Shown piece after piece: positions 50,459-61,660 of a stretch of DNA of 64,000 nt (its first letter is position 1; every line of letters begins with the position of its first letter). The stretch comes from Datura wrightii (Eukaryota > Streptophyta > Magnoliopsida > Solanales > Solanaceae): NCBI GenBank assembly GCA_035772735.1, contig JASDFA010000007.1:84467501-84531500 (forward strand). The letters run 5' to 3'. Position numbers and translations under genes: made by a program. The notes under the pieces were generated by a model that saw only the letters and a list, made by a program, of their open reading frames with translations, ran no database searches and was not told where the DNA came from.

Positions 50459-50464
50459 CACGTG
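50459..50464. promoter_or_regulatory. G-box CACGTG upstream of PHYA
   Basis: A perfect palindromic CACGTG. This is the core bound by bZIP (HY5-like) and bHLH (PIF-like) factors of the light pathway. The element alone is short and may occur by chance; position in the PHYA upstream region is the only support for function. Confidence 0.45.
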
Positions 50465-50969
50465 ATGTCCATAACCTTTTGGCTTTGCTGGTAACTTCTT
50501 ATTCGAGGTATGGCCTTTCTGTTCCACCCGCATTTTTTCCTCTCCAAGTGGGTATTGTCATCACCTTGTTTAATGTTTTATATAATATGTGCAATATCTT
50601 TCTGCGACCCACTTTTGATTATACTACATTTTAAACAGACGATTTTTGTTTCTTAAATATTGTTAATAAATATTGTTAATTCATATTGTTGCAAGAATTG
50701 GCGTAAGAAGCCTTCTAGTGAGTTACTACTACTATCATATTTCCACCCACTCACGAATTATTATACATTATCCGTACTTTGCTGGTCGTGGGTTTGTTAT
50801 TTTTAATTTCAATTGATTGTTAATTTATTATATTATATAGACCTGGACGACAAATCAAGATTGAGGCTTATGCTAATTTTTGGGTGCGTCAACTGACACC
50901 ATCAAACTATGTTTGGAAAGGAAACAACTGGCCAACTCACTGCTTTCTAGTAAAGTCCCTCTCACTTCC

Positions 50970-50977
50970 TATTTATA
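50970..50977 (+). promoter_or_regulatory. Candidate TATA element of PHYA
   Basis: TATTTATA followed by CAG, about 1030 bases before the ATG. A leader with an intron would fit between. PHYA genes of other plants can use several start sites, so this may be one of several. Confidence 0.35.
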
Positions 50978-51294
50978 CAGACTCGTATTGTACTGTGGTA
51001 TTTGTGTATAGTTGTCTGTATGAGCTTTGGTGAAGTGTGTGTTTAATGGTATTGATGAATCTTTTAAAGGGTTAAGTTCTTTGGAGTTGGAGAAGTGGAA
51101 GTTGTGGTACCTTTTTTCGCCCTTGGGAGATTCAGAAGAGGTGCTGATCGATACCTTGGGAAGAATGGCTGCTGAGCTTGTGTTGGCGTAGGACCAGTTT
51201 GTTATTCATTTCTTTGATTCAGATTCGGACCAACTGTATCAAGAATTCAACTCAAAGCTACTACTTTGTTGTTGCCTCTGAAATCTTGCTTAAG

Positions 51295-51995
51295 GTGATG
51301 TCTCTTCTCTTGTTTTGTTAGTCTTGATGTTTTACTTAGTTCTCTCTGCAAATTTTTGTGTTGGTCTGGTAATGACTTCTTCGAGGCTATATTGTAGTTT
51401 TGCCCTTAAAGAGACAATGATTTGCATCTTTATCTACTTTTATTACTATAGGGTGATAAAGAACTTGAATTATCAATAGGCTGTGGTTAGTTTATTAATC
51501 CAGTGAAAACCACTCTTAGCTTACTGTGCTATGCCTATTTGTCTGCATGTTCTAACTTCGTAGTTGTATATTTGAATTATCTAGGACTAATTTGTGGATG
51601 CAGAATTAGCATACTTGCTCGCTTTCATCCTTCCCATTCAAAGACCAAGGGAAACTCTGTCTTGTAAGTTTTAAACATATGGCACCTCTCTCCTGCTTTT
51701 TGTTTTGCGAAGTATGTGGAACCGGGGTGAGATTGGGGATGGGATGGGCTCTATTCTTCAGTGGATGGAAAATTTTATGCTGCAAATAGATATTTGAAAA
51801 TTCATATCGCTAAAAGGTAGAGCCTTTACAATGAATCCATGTGTTTATTCTGCTATGTCTGCGGATAAAAAAAGTTTCAAAGCTCTGCTATAAAGACTTT
51901 GACAGTGCCGGATGCTGACAGTTCCTATTACAACTTTGTAACTTCAAGGTATAATGTTAATCATCTGTAGTAATTATTTTATATGTACTGTTTAG
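51295..51995 (+). other. Probable 5' leader intron of PHYA
   Basis: Donor AAG|GTGATG at 51295 and acceptor TACTGTTTAG at 51995, with pyrimidine- and T-rich sequence inside. The acceptor is 12 bases before the ATG at 52008. PHYA genes in dicots commonly have a leader intron ending just before the start codon, which is why this pair was chosen. The donor is one of several possible. Confidence 0.4.
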
Positions 51996-52007
51996 ATTTG
52001 AGTCGAA

Positions 52008-54063
52008 ATGTCGTCTTCAAGACCTAGCCAATCTTCCACCACTTCATCAAGATCAAAGCACAGTGCTAGGATCATTGCACAGACCTCTATAGATGCAAAG
52101 TTGCATGCAGACTTTGAGGAGTCAGGTGATTCCTTTGACTATTCAAGCTCAGTGAGGGTGACAAGTTTTGCTGGGGGTGAGCAAAGGCCGAAGTCGGACA
52201 AAGTAACCACCGCTTACCTTCATCAGATCCAAAAGGGCAAGTTTATCCAGCCATTTGGTTGTTTGCTAGCCCTGGATGAGAAAACATTAAAGGTCATAGC
52301 ATTCAGTGAGAATGCCCCTGAAATGCTGACCATGGTTAGCCATGCTGTTCCAACTGTTGGTGAGCATCCAGTTCTTGGCATTGGCACTGATATTCGAACA
52401 ATATTCACTGGTCCTAGTGGAGCAGCATTGCAGAAGGCCTTGGGGTTTGGGGAGGTTTCTCTGTTAAATCCTGTCCTTGTTCACTGCAAAACTTCTGGGA
52501 AGCCATTTTATGCTATTATTCATAGGGTTACAGGTAGCTTAATCATTGATTTTGAGCCTGTGAAGCCCTATGAAGTACCCATGACTGCTGCAGGGGCCCT
52601 GCAGTCATATAAACTTGCAGCCAAAGCCATTACTCGCTTGCAGTCCTTGCCCAGTGGCAGTATTGAAAGACTTTGTGACACAATGGTTCAGGAGGTTTTT
52701 GAACTCACAGGTTATGACAGGGTGATGGCATATAAGTTTCACGATGATGATCATGGAGAGGTGGTGTCTGAGATCACAAAGCCCGGCCTCGAGCCTTACC
52801 TTGGTCTACATTATCCTGCTACGGATATTCCACAGGCCGCACGCTTTTTGTTTATGAAGAATAAGGTCCGAATGATTTGTGATTGCCGAGCAAAACATGT
52901 GAAGGTAGTCCAAGATGAGAAGCTTCCATTTGATTTAACATTGTGCGGCTCTACTCTTAGGGCCCCTCACTACTGCCATTTACAGTATATGGAGAACATG
53001 AATTCAATTGCATCACTTGTAATGGCAGTTATGGTCAATGACGGGGATGAAGAAGGAGAAAGCTCTGATTCTTCAGAATCTCAAAAGAGAAAAAGGCTAT
53101 GGGGCCTGGTTGTTTGCCACAACACCACCCCAAGGTTCGTCCCTTTCCCACTGAGGTATGCATGTGAGTTTCTTGCACAAGTCTTTGCCATACACGTTAA
53201 CAAGGAACTGGAATTGGAAAATCAGTTCCTTGAGAAAAATATTCTGCGTACTCAGACTCTCTTGTGCGATATGCTGATGCGAGATGCTCCCCTAGGTATC
53301 GTGTCACAGAGCCCCAACATTATGGATCTTGTCAAATGTGATGGTGCTGCTTTGCTCTATAAGAATAAGATACATCGATTAGGAATGACCCCAAGCGACT
53401 TTCAGCTGCACGATATAGTATCATGGCTTTGTGAATATCATACAGATTCCACAGGCTTGAGTACGGATAGCTTGTATGATGCTGGTTTTCCTGGGGCTCT
53501 TGCTCTGGGTGATGCAGTGTGTGGTATGGCGGCTGTGAGAATATCTAATAAGGACTGGCTGTTTTGGTTCAGGTCACACACTGCTGCTGAAGTTAGATGG
53601 GGTGGTGCAAAGCATGAACCTGGTGAGAAGGATGATGGCAGGAAAATGCATCCTAGGTCATCATTCAAGGCATTCCTGGAAGTTGTCAAGACAAGGAGTA
53701 TACCCTGGAAGGACTATGAGATGGATGCAATCCACTCTTTGCAGCTTATACTAAGAAATGCATTCAAGGATGCCGATGCTGTGAATTCAAATACCAATTC
53801 CATCCATGCGAAGCTTAATGATCTAAAGATTGACGGAATGCAGGAACTAGAAGCAGTGACAGCTGAAATGGTTCGCTTAATTGAAACAGCTTCTGTTCCT
53901 ATCTTCGCAGTTGATGTGGATGGCCAGGTCAATGGATGGAACACAAAGGTTGCTGAATTAACTGGTCTTCCTGTGGATGAAGCAATTGGGAAACATCTGC
54001 TCACTCTCGTGGAGGATTCATCAGTTGATACCGTGAGTAAGATGTTGGAATTAGCATTGCAGG
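52008..54063 (+). CDS. PHYA: PHYA coding exon 1
   Basis: Encodes 685 codons plus one base: the whole photosensory module and most of PAS-A, ending MLELALQ. Donor is CAGG|GTACGT. The open frame runs 160 bases into the intron by chance (ending near 54227), which should not be read as protein. Confidence 0.95.
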
Positions 54064-57000
54064 GTACGTGTCTTTGTGCACTCCCCCCTCTGTGTTTTGT
54101 TGATGTTAGGACTCTTTTTGTGAAGATTGATTTTCTACACTATCTATTTATTTTGAATATTATTGGTTCAAATGATTTTTGTCTATCCATTCACTTAAAT
54201 TGTATTATGTATTGTACATCTAATTGAATACATCCCTTTGACCAGGGAAAGAGGAAAGAAATGTAGAATTTGAAATAAAAACTCATGGGCCTTCAAGGGA
54301 TTCTAGTCCAATCAGCTTAATCGTGAATGCATGTGCAAGCAAGGATGTTCGAGATAGCGTCGTGGGTGTATGTTTTATTGCTCAGGATATAACTGAACAA
54401 AAAAGTATTATGGACAAGTTCACCAGAATCGAAGGTGACTATAGAGCAATTATCCAAAATCCTCACCCATTGATCCCACCAATATTTGGCACTGATCAAT
54501 TTGGCTGGTGTTCTGAGTGGAACTCTGCAATGACAAAGTTAACTGGATGGCGGCGTGATGATGTTATAGATAAAATGCTGTTAGGGGAGGTTTTTGGGAC
54601 ACAGGCAGCTTGCTGCCGTCTCAAGAACCAAGAAGCTTTTGTAAAATTTGGAGTTATACTGAACAATGCTATGACTGGCCAAGAATCTGAGAAGATTCCT
54701 TTTGGTTTCTTTGCACGTTATGGGAAATATGTGGAGTGCTTACTATGTGTGAGCAAAAGGTTAGATAAAGAGGGTGCAGTCACGGGACTCTTTTGTTTCC
54801 TGCAGCTTGCAAGCCATGAGTTGCAACAAGCTCTTCATGTTCAACGATTATCCGAAGAAACTGCGTTGAAGACGTTGAAAGTATTAGCTTACATAAGGAG
54901 GCAAATTAGGAATCCTCTTTCTGGGATTATATTCTCACGGAAGATGCTAGAGGAGACTAGCTTGGGCGAAGAGCAGAAAAATCTACTGCATACAAGTGCA
55001 CAGTGTCAGCGTCAGCTCAACAAAATTCTTGATGATACAGATCTTGATAGCATCATAGATGGGTACGCTAAATTCATTTATTATACTGTATGTGGTTTAG
55101 TTTCAATATCCCAAGGTGCTTCTCGTTCTTCCCTTTTTAAGTTAAAACATGATCAAGGTATGATGATTTTGTAGCTACGGGTAAATGCTTGAATTTGATC
55201 TATGGAAGATTGGATACCTTTCTTGGAATATATTTTTGTGCATCTGATACGTTTTTAAGTTTTCTTTTCTGGATTATGGCTTTCGTGTCCATTATTTTTT
55301 GTTTTTAATTTTATGTTCATCACTGTAAAGCTAGTACACATGGACCTAACTCAATTCCAAAAGCTAGCTCATGAGGGGGGATTGCCTAATTCCATATGAG
55401 CAAACCACCAGTCTATTTTCCAACCATTGTGGACTCTAACTTACTCTAACACCCGCCCAACTGGAGCCTCGACCGAGAGCCCAAACGAGGATGGACGTAG
55501 CTCCATACCATGTAAAGGTATGGCACCTGGGCCTAACTCAATCCCAAAAGCTAGCTCATGAGGGGAGGATTGTCCAAATTCATATATACAAACCATCAGT
55601 CCATTCTCCAACTTATGTGAAACTCTAACCCACATTCTAACAATCACTTTAAATGATTTTCTACATTGTAATATTTTTTCTTTTCCTCTAATCATTACCA
55701 GTTATTTGGATCTGGAGATGCTCGAGTTTAAGCTGCATGAAGTATTGGTAGCATCTATTAGTCAAGTCATGATGAAGAGCAACGGGAAGAATATAATGAT
55801 CGTGAATGACATGGTTGAAGATCTTCTCAATGAAACTTTATATGGAGATAGTCCGAGGCTTCAACAAGTCCTAGCTAACTTTTTGTTAGCATCCGTGAAC
55901 TCTACACCAAGTGGTGGCCAGCTTAGTATTTCGGGCAGGTTAACTAAAGATCGCATAGGAGAATCTGTTCAGCTTGCTCTCTTGGAAATCAGGTAAGTCC
56001 ATATGACAGAAAAATCAGAAGTGTTTTTTTTAACTTGACCAGATTTCTACTGTCCAAGTTAGCATCTCCTGTGAAAACATAAAATGTCGAGGGATGTCTA
56101 CACAATCCATTGATGTCTAAGCATATCAAAAACCATCTTAGGCTTAAAAACTAACTAGTATCTCTCTATATACCTCTGATTGATATGTTATTTCTGTCCT
56201 CAGTTATTCTCTATCAAATCAGGACCGCATAAGTTTTTACTTGAACTCAATGTCTCAATGTTTGAAGACCTTAATATTGCCATAGCATTTGATCTTTGAC
56301 AGTTGAAGCTGCTACTTCCTTTTGTTTCTCTCCATTTATTTCGTAACATTAATTGAAAAATTGCTGGCTTAATTACAAAATAATTTTTAATTCTATATTT
56401 TTCACAATTTTTAATGCAATTGTTCTGTCGGTCTAAATATCCTTCACTCTGTTTTTTATTGGAGAGTCGAGTTTCTGAGTAGGACCTCTCAAATTCGAAG
56501 AGAAGTGGAAAATGCTCTCTGGTTCAAGCTTATTCCTAATTCATTCTTTGGACAAATAAAAGATCAACCTTCAGCACAATTGAGTGGCACTTTTATTCCT
56601 GTTGAGGTTTTAGCGTTGAGTTTTCCATCTACTTAAACATAAAATGACTCGAGATAGCAATTAGAGTCTAGAGATTGATGACCAGCCTTAAAAGAAGTAT
56701 GTTAAAGTAAGAAAAACATATGAAAAATCATACTTCTCTCAGAAAGTTTTCAGTTGGCATATGTGGAATGGTCTGTCTTCTATCTATTCAAGTGGGAGGA
56801 GTGTATTCTTTCTTCGTTCAGCCAAGACCTGCTCATGTGGGGATTGTGTTTTTAAGGCTAAACAGATAAATTTAAATAATGACAAGAACCAGTACATCTG
56901 TAAGATGTGCATGGCTGACCAGAAGAATGACTCTTACTGTTGCAGGATAAGACACACTGGGGTTGGAGTGCCAGAAGAATTGCTTAGCCAAATGTTCGGT

Positions 57001-57153
57001 AGTGAAGCCGACGCATCTGAAGAAGGGATCAGCTTGCTTATCAGCAGAAAACTGGTCAAGCTGATGAATGGAGAAGTTCAGTACCTAAGAGAGGCGGGGC
57101 GATCAACTTTCATTATATCCGTTGAACTTGCAGTGGCTACCAAGTCAAGCTGA
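52008..57153 (+). CDS. PHYA: Phytochrome A (four coding exons, 1123 residues)
   Basis: Red/far-red photoreceptor that binds a bilin, moves to the nucleus in far-red light and controls seedling de-greening responses and shade perception. Joined exons 52008-54063, 54246-55062, 55702-55992, 56946-57153 give 1123 residues, the usual phyA length. N-terminus is Ser-rich (MSSSRPSQSSTTSSRS), a phyA mark. PAS about 75-190; GAF about 220-400 with DIP at 273-275 and chromophore Cys323 in LRAPHYCHLQYM; PHY domain about 415-590 with tongue motifs WGGAK (531-535) and PRSSF (549-553); PAS-A about 626 onward, PAS-B about 750 onward; histidine-kinase-related region from about 870 with SHELQQAL (His876) and a diverged ATP-binding part. 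All splice sites are GT-AG and keep the frame. ATG at 52008 is the first in frame and matches the family start. No defect is seen. Confidence 0.97.
54246..55062 (+). CDS. PHYA: PHYA coding exon 2
   Basis: Acceptor TTTGACCAG|GG; starts GKEERNVEFEIKTHGP and encodes the end of PAS-A, PAS-B and the first part of the kinase-related region, ending DTDLDSIIDG. Donor GG|GTACGC. Intron 1 (54064-54245) is 182 bases. Confidence 0.95.
55063..55701 (+). other. PHYA: PHYA intron 2, carrying a duplicated repeat
   Basis: 639 bases, GT-AG. It includes two copies of a segment starting 'cctaactcaat(t/c)cc' and 'aaaagctagctcatgag', at about 55343-55447 and 55525-55640. This is a dispersed plant repeat by its look, not part of the gene. 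Confidence 0.85.
55702..55992 (+). CDS. PHYA: PHYA coding exon 3
   Basis: Acceptor TTACCAG|TT; encodes YLDLEMLEFKLHEVLVASIS to QLALLEI of the kinase-related region, including the region where an N-box-like motif would be expected. Donor ATCAG|GTAAGT, an optimal splice donor. Confidence 0.95.
55993..56945 (+). other. PHYA: PHYA intron 3
   Basis: 953 bases, GTAAGT to TGTTGCAG. AT-rich without an obvious TE. A chance ATG at 56761 is in frame with exon 4 and open across the junction, but family comparison places the exon start at 56946. Confidence 0.85.
56946..57153 (+). CDS. PHYA: PHYA coding exon 4
   Basis: Encodes the last 69 residues, IRHTGVGVPEELLSQMFGSE to VELAVATKSS, with a TGA at 57151-57153. 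The GVGVPEELLSQMFG segment corresponds to the G-box area of histidine kinases, diverged as in all plant phytochromes. Confidence 0.95.
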
Positions 57154-57627
57154 TGATTTCCAGAACCCTCTAAGGTCCTAACCAAGTCTGTAGTTCTGTA
57201 TAGTAGAGGAGGATTCCAAGTTATCGGGTTTTATAATTTCCTCTGTGTTGTGCTCGTTCTCGTGATGTTCCCTCCTCTGTTTGCCACATTGTTTTCGTCG
57301 GGGTTTTAACAAATCGCTTGAACAATTGCATCTTCAGCATTTCAACATTTCAGATTCACCAGAATCGTGTTCTCCCATGTCAATATGCTGAAATCTTTTC
57401 TCACTTTTAGTACCAGAATTTCAAGATTTCATTTTTCTATAATATTATCTTTCCTTTTCAATAATTTAGAGATGGCAAACAGCCGGCTTGAGTTGAGCCA
57501 ATAAATGGATCATTGTCTAACTCAGTCAAAAGTCTATTTGGGTTGACATAGGTCACGTTATGATGGGATAATTGATGGGTTGTAACCAAATTCATCCAAC
57601 TTGACATAACTTTTGTTCTCTCTTTTA
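57154..57627 (+). other. PHYA: PHYA 3' UTR and start of downstream spacer
   Basis: No ORF. T-rich sequence follows the stop; AATAATTT-like elements at about 57455-57470 could serve polyadenylation but no canonical AATAAA near the expected place is clear, so the 3' end is not fixed. Confidence 0.4.
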
Positions 57628-58645
57628 ATGTTGAAATTTACTTTGAGTTACTGTAATAATTGTTAACATAATATAACATAATAAATTGCTTGGTTGTAGG
57701 ATGATTTAACTTTTAAATTTTTATTAGACTTTATTTAATTATTGAAAAATTTTAGTTCTTTTAAATTTTAAATATGCAGGTTTTCTTTCTTAAAATTTAG
57801 AGACATTTTTAATTAATACTTTTAATTTGTTGCACTATTTTTTTAAAAATAACCGACAGTGCTATCAAGAGCCTCATTGGTCTTATAAGATTTATGAGTT
57901 TATATAAAGAAATATTTTCAAATTATCTTTAACTCGTGCTTATTTTCATCGTGCAGGGATATTTTTTGCCAATATCGAGTTTTAATCAATATTTTTTTTA
58001 ACCTATTTTCGAACATGAGCAATGGTAGTCTCTCTTTGAATGCTCCCACAAATTTTCACCGGCAGAAACTATCAGATTTGGTCACTGAAAATAAATTATA
58101 TTTCAAAGTTTATGATTTATGAAATATTGTAAGGGAAGAATGGTCCTTACAAACACTCATTGTAAATTCTATCTTTGTCCAGATTAAAGTATTTTTAAAG
58201 AGCTTCCAAACAACACAAGATTATTGAGGGTATTTTTTAAGCACGAAATCAAAAGAAATAAGAAGAGAAAAATTAATATTAAATTATGTGCAAGTTCAAA
58301 TGCAATCAAAAAAATGCAGCACCAACTTCAGAAGCACAACTTGAGGAGGAGAATTTTTTCTTTTTAATTGTAGGAACGGCATGCAAGGAGAAGTGTTGAA
58401 ATTTATTTTTAGTTACTGGAGTTTTTGTTAGCATAATATGTTACTTAGTTGTAGTATGATTTGAATTTTAAATTTCTATGAGGTTTTGTTTAACTGTTGA
58501 AAATTTTTAATTTTTATAAAATTTTAAATATGCAGATTTTCTTTCTTCAAGTTGGTTATTTAAAGTCCTAATGCTTAATAAAAATTGGGAGACATTTTTA
58601 ATTAATACCATCAACCTTTTTGCTGCATCATTTTAAAAACAAAAT
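57628..58645. repeat. Direct duplication downstream of PHYA (57628-57855 and 58397-58645)
   Basis: Both copies share, in order, 'gttgaaattta', 'agttactg', 'ttgtagtatgattt'-like, 'ttttaaatatgcag', 'attttctttctt' and 'gagacatttttaattaata'. They are AT-rich and diverged, with small gaps. Between them is about 540 bases of non-coding sequence. Origin unknown; it could be two copies of one MITE-like element or a segmental duplication. Confidence 0.7.
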
Positions 58646-59077
58646 CAACATCTAAGGGGAAAATTATGTGCTATAATGACTTAACTCAACTAATTACCTA
58701 TTTAGTACTACTTTTAAATTATTACCTAACATAAAAATAGTTTACAAAACATAGCAATACCTTGACTCGGGAGCATAGTGTGGTATGCGGTTATCCTACA
58801 GTGGTTCTATCGGCGTAAGGAAAGTTCATTGTCACATCAAAAAGTAGTTTGTCACCAAATCTGATACAAATCAATTTTGAGCCTAGAGTCGAATTTGTGG
58901 CCACGAGTTAACACTCAAGTATAATTTAGAGTAGTTATGTTTTTTTTTTAAAAAAAGATGTAGACTTTCCTTTTTATGTGAATATCCATGAGATTTTTTA
59001 CACTTATCCCATGCACGGAAGTAGAAGGTAACTAATTTTTTCTAAAGTTTTTGTGCGGAATGTCACTGAAATGCAGT
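58646..59077. other. Non-coding spacer
   Basis: AT-rich, no ORF or repeat that I can name. A short poly-T/poly-A palindrome is at about 58940-58960. Confidence 0.4.
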
Positions 59078-59499
59078 GGTCTTTAATTTTTACCCTTTAT
59101 ATGTGTAGTCTTTAGTTTTTGTTATTAGTGTTCATTAGATGATAATTTATCGTAAAATATTACCCTTATCTTCTCATTAATTTTCTCATCCTATCCAATT
59201 CAGTTCATGCTTCACAATAAAAAATTTGTATCGTTTCATATTAACTTACCTACATATTTATATCTTATCTTATATTTGAGAAAAATGATAAAAATTTCCA
59301 GGTTCTATAAAACTAATTGTATTGAAAATTTTGAAAATAATTTTATGAAATTATAGCAATGAACAAGATAAAATAGATTATTTTAACAATGATTTGGGAG
59401 ATGGCCAACACCGTGAGAGTGCAATTACGTGCCAAAATTAAAGACTAACACATATAAGGTGCAAAACTTAACTTGTATCATTGAACTTATATCTCGGGA

Positions 59500-61330
59500 C
59501 ATAATTTTATTTGCTTTAAGGCATAATTGGTGTGTTAAAAATTTCTTAAGGCATAATATTCTAAAATCAAACTTATGCCTTATAAGGCATAACCAGTGGC
59601 GTAGCCAGAAATTTTATGAAGGGTGTTCAAACTTTAAATAATAAGTATTTTTTTGATGACCGGTGTTCAGACTTTAAATAGTAAGTAATTTTTTTTTCGA
59701 TGATCGGTGTTTAGATTTTAAATAGTAAGTAATTTTTTTTGATAACCAGATGCGGCAAAAAAGTAAAAATTATCCTAGACCTAATAATAATAGAAATGAA
59801 AGCAAAATAGGCATGCCATAAAATAATATAACAAATAAACATGGATGCAAAGGTTTGAACTTAGGCATCCTACAAGATAGAAAACATTCTTACCACTAAG
59901 CTACAGCTACCACTTATGCAGAACCTGCATTTTTTTACTAATATTTTAATTTTATATAAGAAAATAATAACATAAATAGTGTTGATGCAAGGAATTTAAC
60001 ACAGGACATCCTACAATCTTCTACACACCCTTGCCACTGAGCTATAGACATCAGTTGTGTCTAAGGGTGTTCAACATATTATATATATGAATATAGAGTA
60101 ATATTGAACCCATATATACAGTGTAATTTTCCGACGAAGGGTGTTCGGCTGACCACCCTCCCTCAAGAGTAGCTCCGCCCCTGGGCATAACTTGTGCCTT
60201 GTTGCAATTTTTTTTTTTGTCTTGTGGTGTAACTTATGTCTTGGGCATAAGTTCTTTTATCTTGGGGCACAAATTTGTACTATTTGTACTACTAAACTTT
60301 ATGCCTTGCGGCATAACTTACTTATACTTTGGGACATAACATGTGTCTTAAACATAGTTTCTTTTTCCTTGATGTATAATTTATGTCATTAAACTTATAT
60401 CTTGGGGCATAACTGTGTTACTAAACTCATGCCTTGGAAGATAAGATGTAGATTTCTTTTTTTTTTTCTTGAGGCATAACTTGTGCCATTAAACTCATGC
60501 CTTGAGGTATAACTTGTGTTACTAAGCTCATGGCTTAAGACATAAGTTGTGCCTTGAGGCATAATTTCATTTTCTTTGAGGCATAATTTCTTTTTTCTTG
60601 AGGCATAACTTGTGTCATTAAACTTATGTCTTGGGGCATAACTTGTGTTACTAAATTCATGTCTTGGGACATAAATTGTGCCTTGAGGCATAATTTCTTT
60701 TTTCTTGAGGGATAATTTCTTTTTTCTTGAGGCATAATTTATTTTTCTTTGAGGCATAATTTATTTTTCCTTGAGGCATAATTTATGCCATTAAACTCAT
60801 CTTGGGGCATAACTTGTGTTTCTAACATGAGCCTTGGGACATAAGTTGTGCCTTGAGGCATAATTTCTTTTTTTCTTGATGCACAACTTGTGTCATTAAA
60901 CTCATGTCTTGAGACATAACTTGTGTTACAAAACTCATGCCTTGGGACATAAGCTGTGCCTTGAGGCATAACTTTTTTTTTTCTTGAGGCATAATTTTTT
61001 TTCTTGAAGCATAATATTTTTTTTTTGCGAGGCATAAGTTGTGTCATTGGACTTATATCTTGGGGCATAACTTATGTTACTAAACTCATGCCTTGGGACA
61101 TAAGTTGTGCCTTGAGGCATAATTTCTTTTTTCTTGAGGTATAACTTGTGCGATTAAACTTGTGTCTTGGGGTATAACTTGTGTTACTAAACTCATGTCT
61201 TAGGACATAAATTATGCCTTGAGGCATAACTTGTGCCATTAAACTATGTCTTGGGGTATAAGTTATATCAGTAAATTTATTTTTGACCATAACTTATACC
61301 TCGAAGCATAACTTGTGCTTTGAGCATAAT
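59500..61330. repeat. Minisatellite based on TGCCTTGAGGCATAA
   Basis: Dozens of short units: variants of CTTGAGGCATAA(C/T)TT, AAACTCATGCCTTGGGACAT and TTTCTTTTTTCTTG, in higher-order runs of roughly 90-130 bases. The unit contains TGCCT-TG-AGGCA, a small palindrome. The left part is split by the MITE at 59594-60183. The Met-Pro-Gln-rich frames on minus (60395-61290) arise from the repeat and are not genes. Confidence 0.9.
59594..60183. mobile_element. hAT-like MITE with perfect 8-base target duplication
   Basis: Starts CAGTGGCGTAGCCAG and ends AGCTCCGCCCCTG, which in reverse complement is CAGGGGCGGAGCT: terminal inverted repeats matching at about 11 of 13 places. It is flanked on both sides by GGCATAAC (59586-59593 and 60184-60191). 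An 8-base duplication and CAG..CTG ends fit hAT transposons. It is 590 bases with no transposase. Similar 'cagtggcggagcca' elements are common in nightshades as I recall. Confidence 0.85.
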
Positions 61331-61338
61331 TTTTTTTA

Positions 61339-61358
61339 CATATATATATATATATATA
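61339..61358. repeat. TA microsatellite
   Basis: About nine AT repeats at the right edge of the minisatellite. Confidence 0.85.
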
Positions 61359-61660
61359 GTGTTCGTTTGAATTAGCAGACATAAATAGCAACTTTTTTTA
61401 AAGGTACTTTTGACCATTTTTTTATTACTTAAAGTGCCAATAGGCAAAAATTAAAGACTACTAATTTTGAGAGGTAAATATTAAAGATCATTCCAAAATA
61501 AGGGTATTTATGCGAATGATCTATTTTTTCTTGACATATAACAAGAAGTTTGTTGTTCTTAAACTAAATACATAATCCATCTCCTGCCTTCTTTTTTTTT
61601 AGATCTTGATATTGTCTAACAATTTTATTTTTAGTGACTGTTATTTCTTTTGTTGTTTAC

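Larger units (their letters stand above)
49006..50969. other. Upstream region of PHYA, no gene seen
   Basis: AT-rich, non-repetitive sequence without TE hallmarks or a credible ORF; the overlapping frames near 49982-50189 are chance. It probably holds distal promoter elements. Two sites stand out: a C-rich run at 50337-50364 and a CACGTG at 50459-50464, listed separately. One short duplication is visible: 'ataccatggattttgtctttgaag' near 49576 resembles 'ataccttggattctgtttttgaag' near 49921. Confidence 0.5.
59078..61494. mobile_element. Inverted-repeat element holding a GGCATAA minisatellite
   Basis: The left end (about 59078-59124: GTGGTCTTTAATTTTTACCC, then GTAGTCTTTAGTTTTTG) recurs in reverse complement at the right end (about 61443-61494: GATCTTTAATATTTACC, then GTAGTCTTTAATTTTTGCC). 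Between them are the minisatellite (59500-61330) and an inserted MITE. Elements with 'TCTTTAATTTTTGCC' ends are common in nightshades as I recall, possibly Mutator-like and non-autonomous. No transposase is present. Outer ends and target duplication are not clear. Confidence 0.5.

Noticed and set aside
54064..54227. Open frame continuing PHYA exon 1 past 54063
   Set aside because: It passes a good GT donor and loses all similarity to phyA; exon 2 at 54246 restores it in frame.
56761..56945. ATG-started frame upstream of PHYA exon 4
   Set aside because: It is in intron 3, includes Cys-rich chance sequence, and is not part of any phytochrome.
60395..61290. Several minus-strand frames of 60-120 codons rich in Met-Pro-Gln and Tyr-Ala-Ser-Arg
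   Set aside because: They are the minisatellite read as protein, with overlapping frames showing the same repeats. No start context, domain or codon pattern of a gene.
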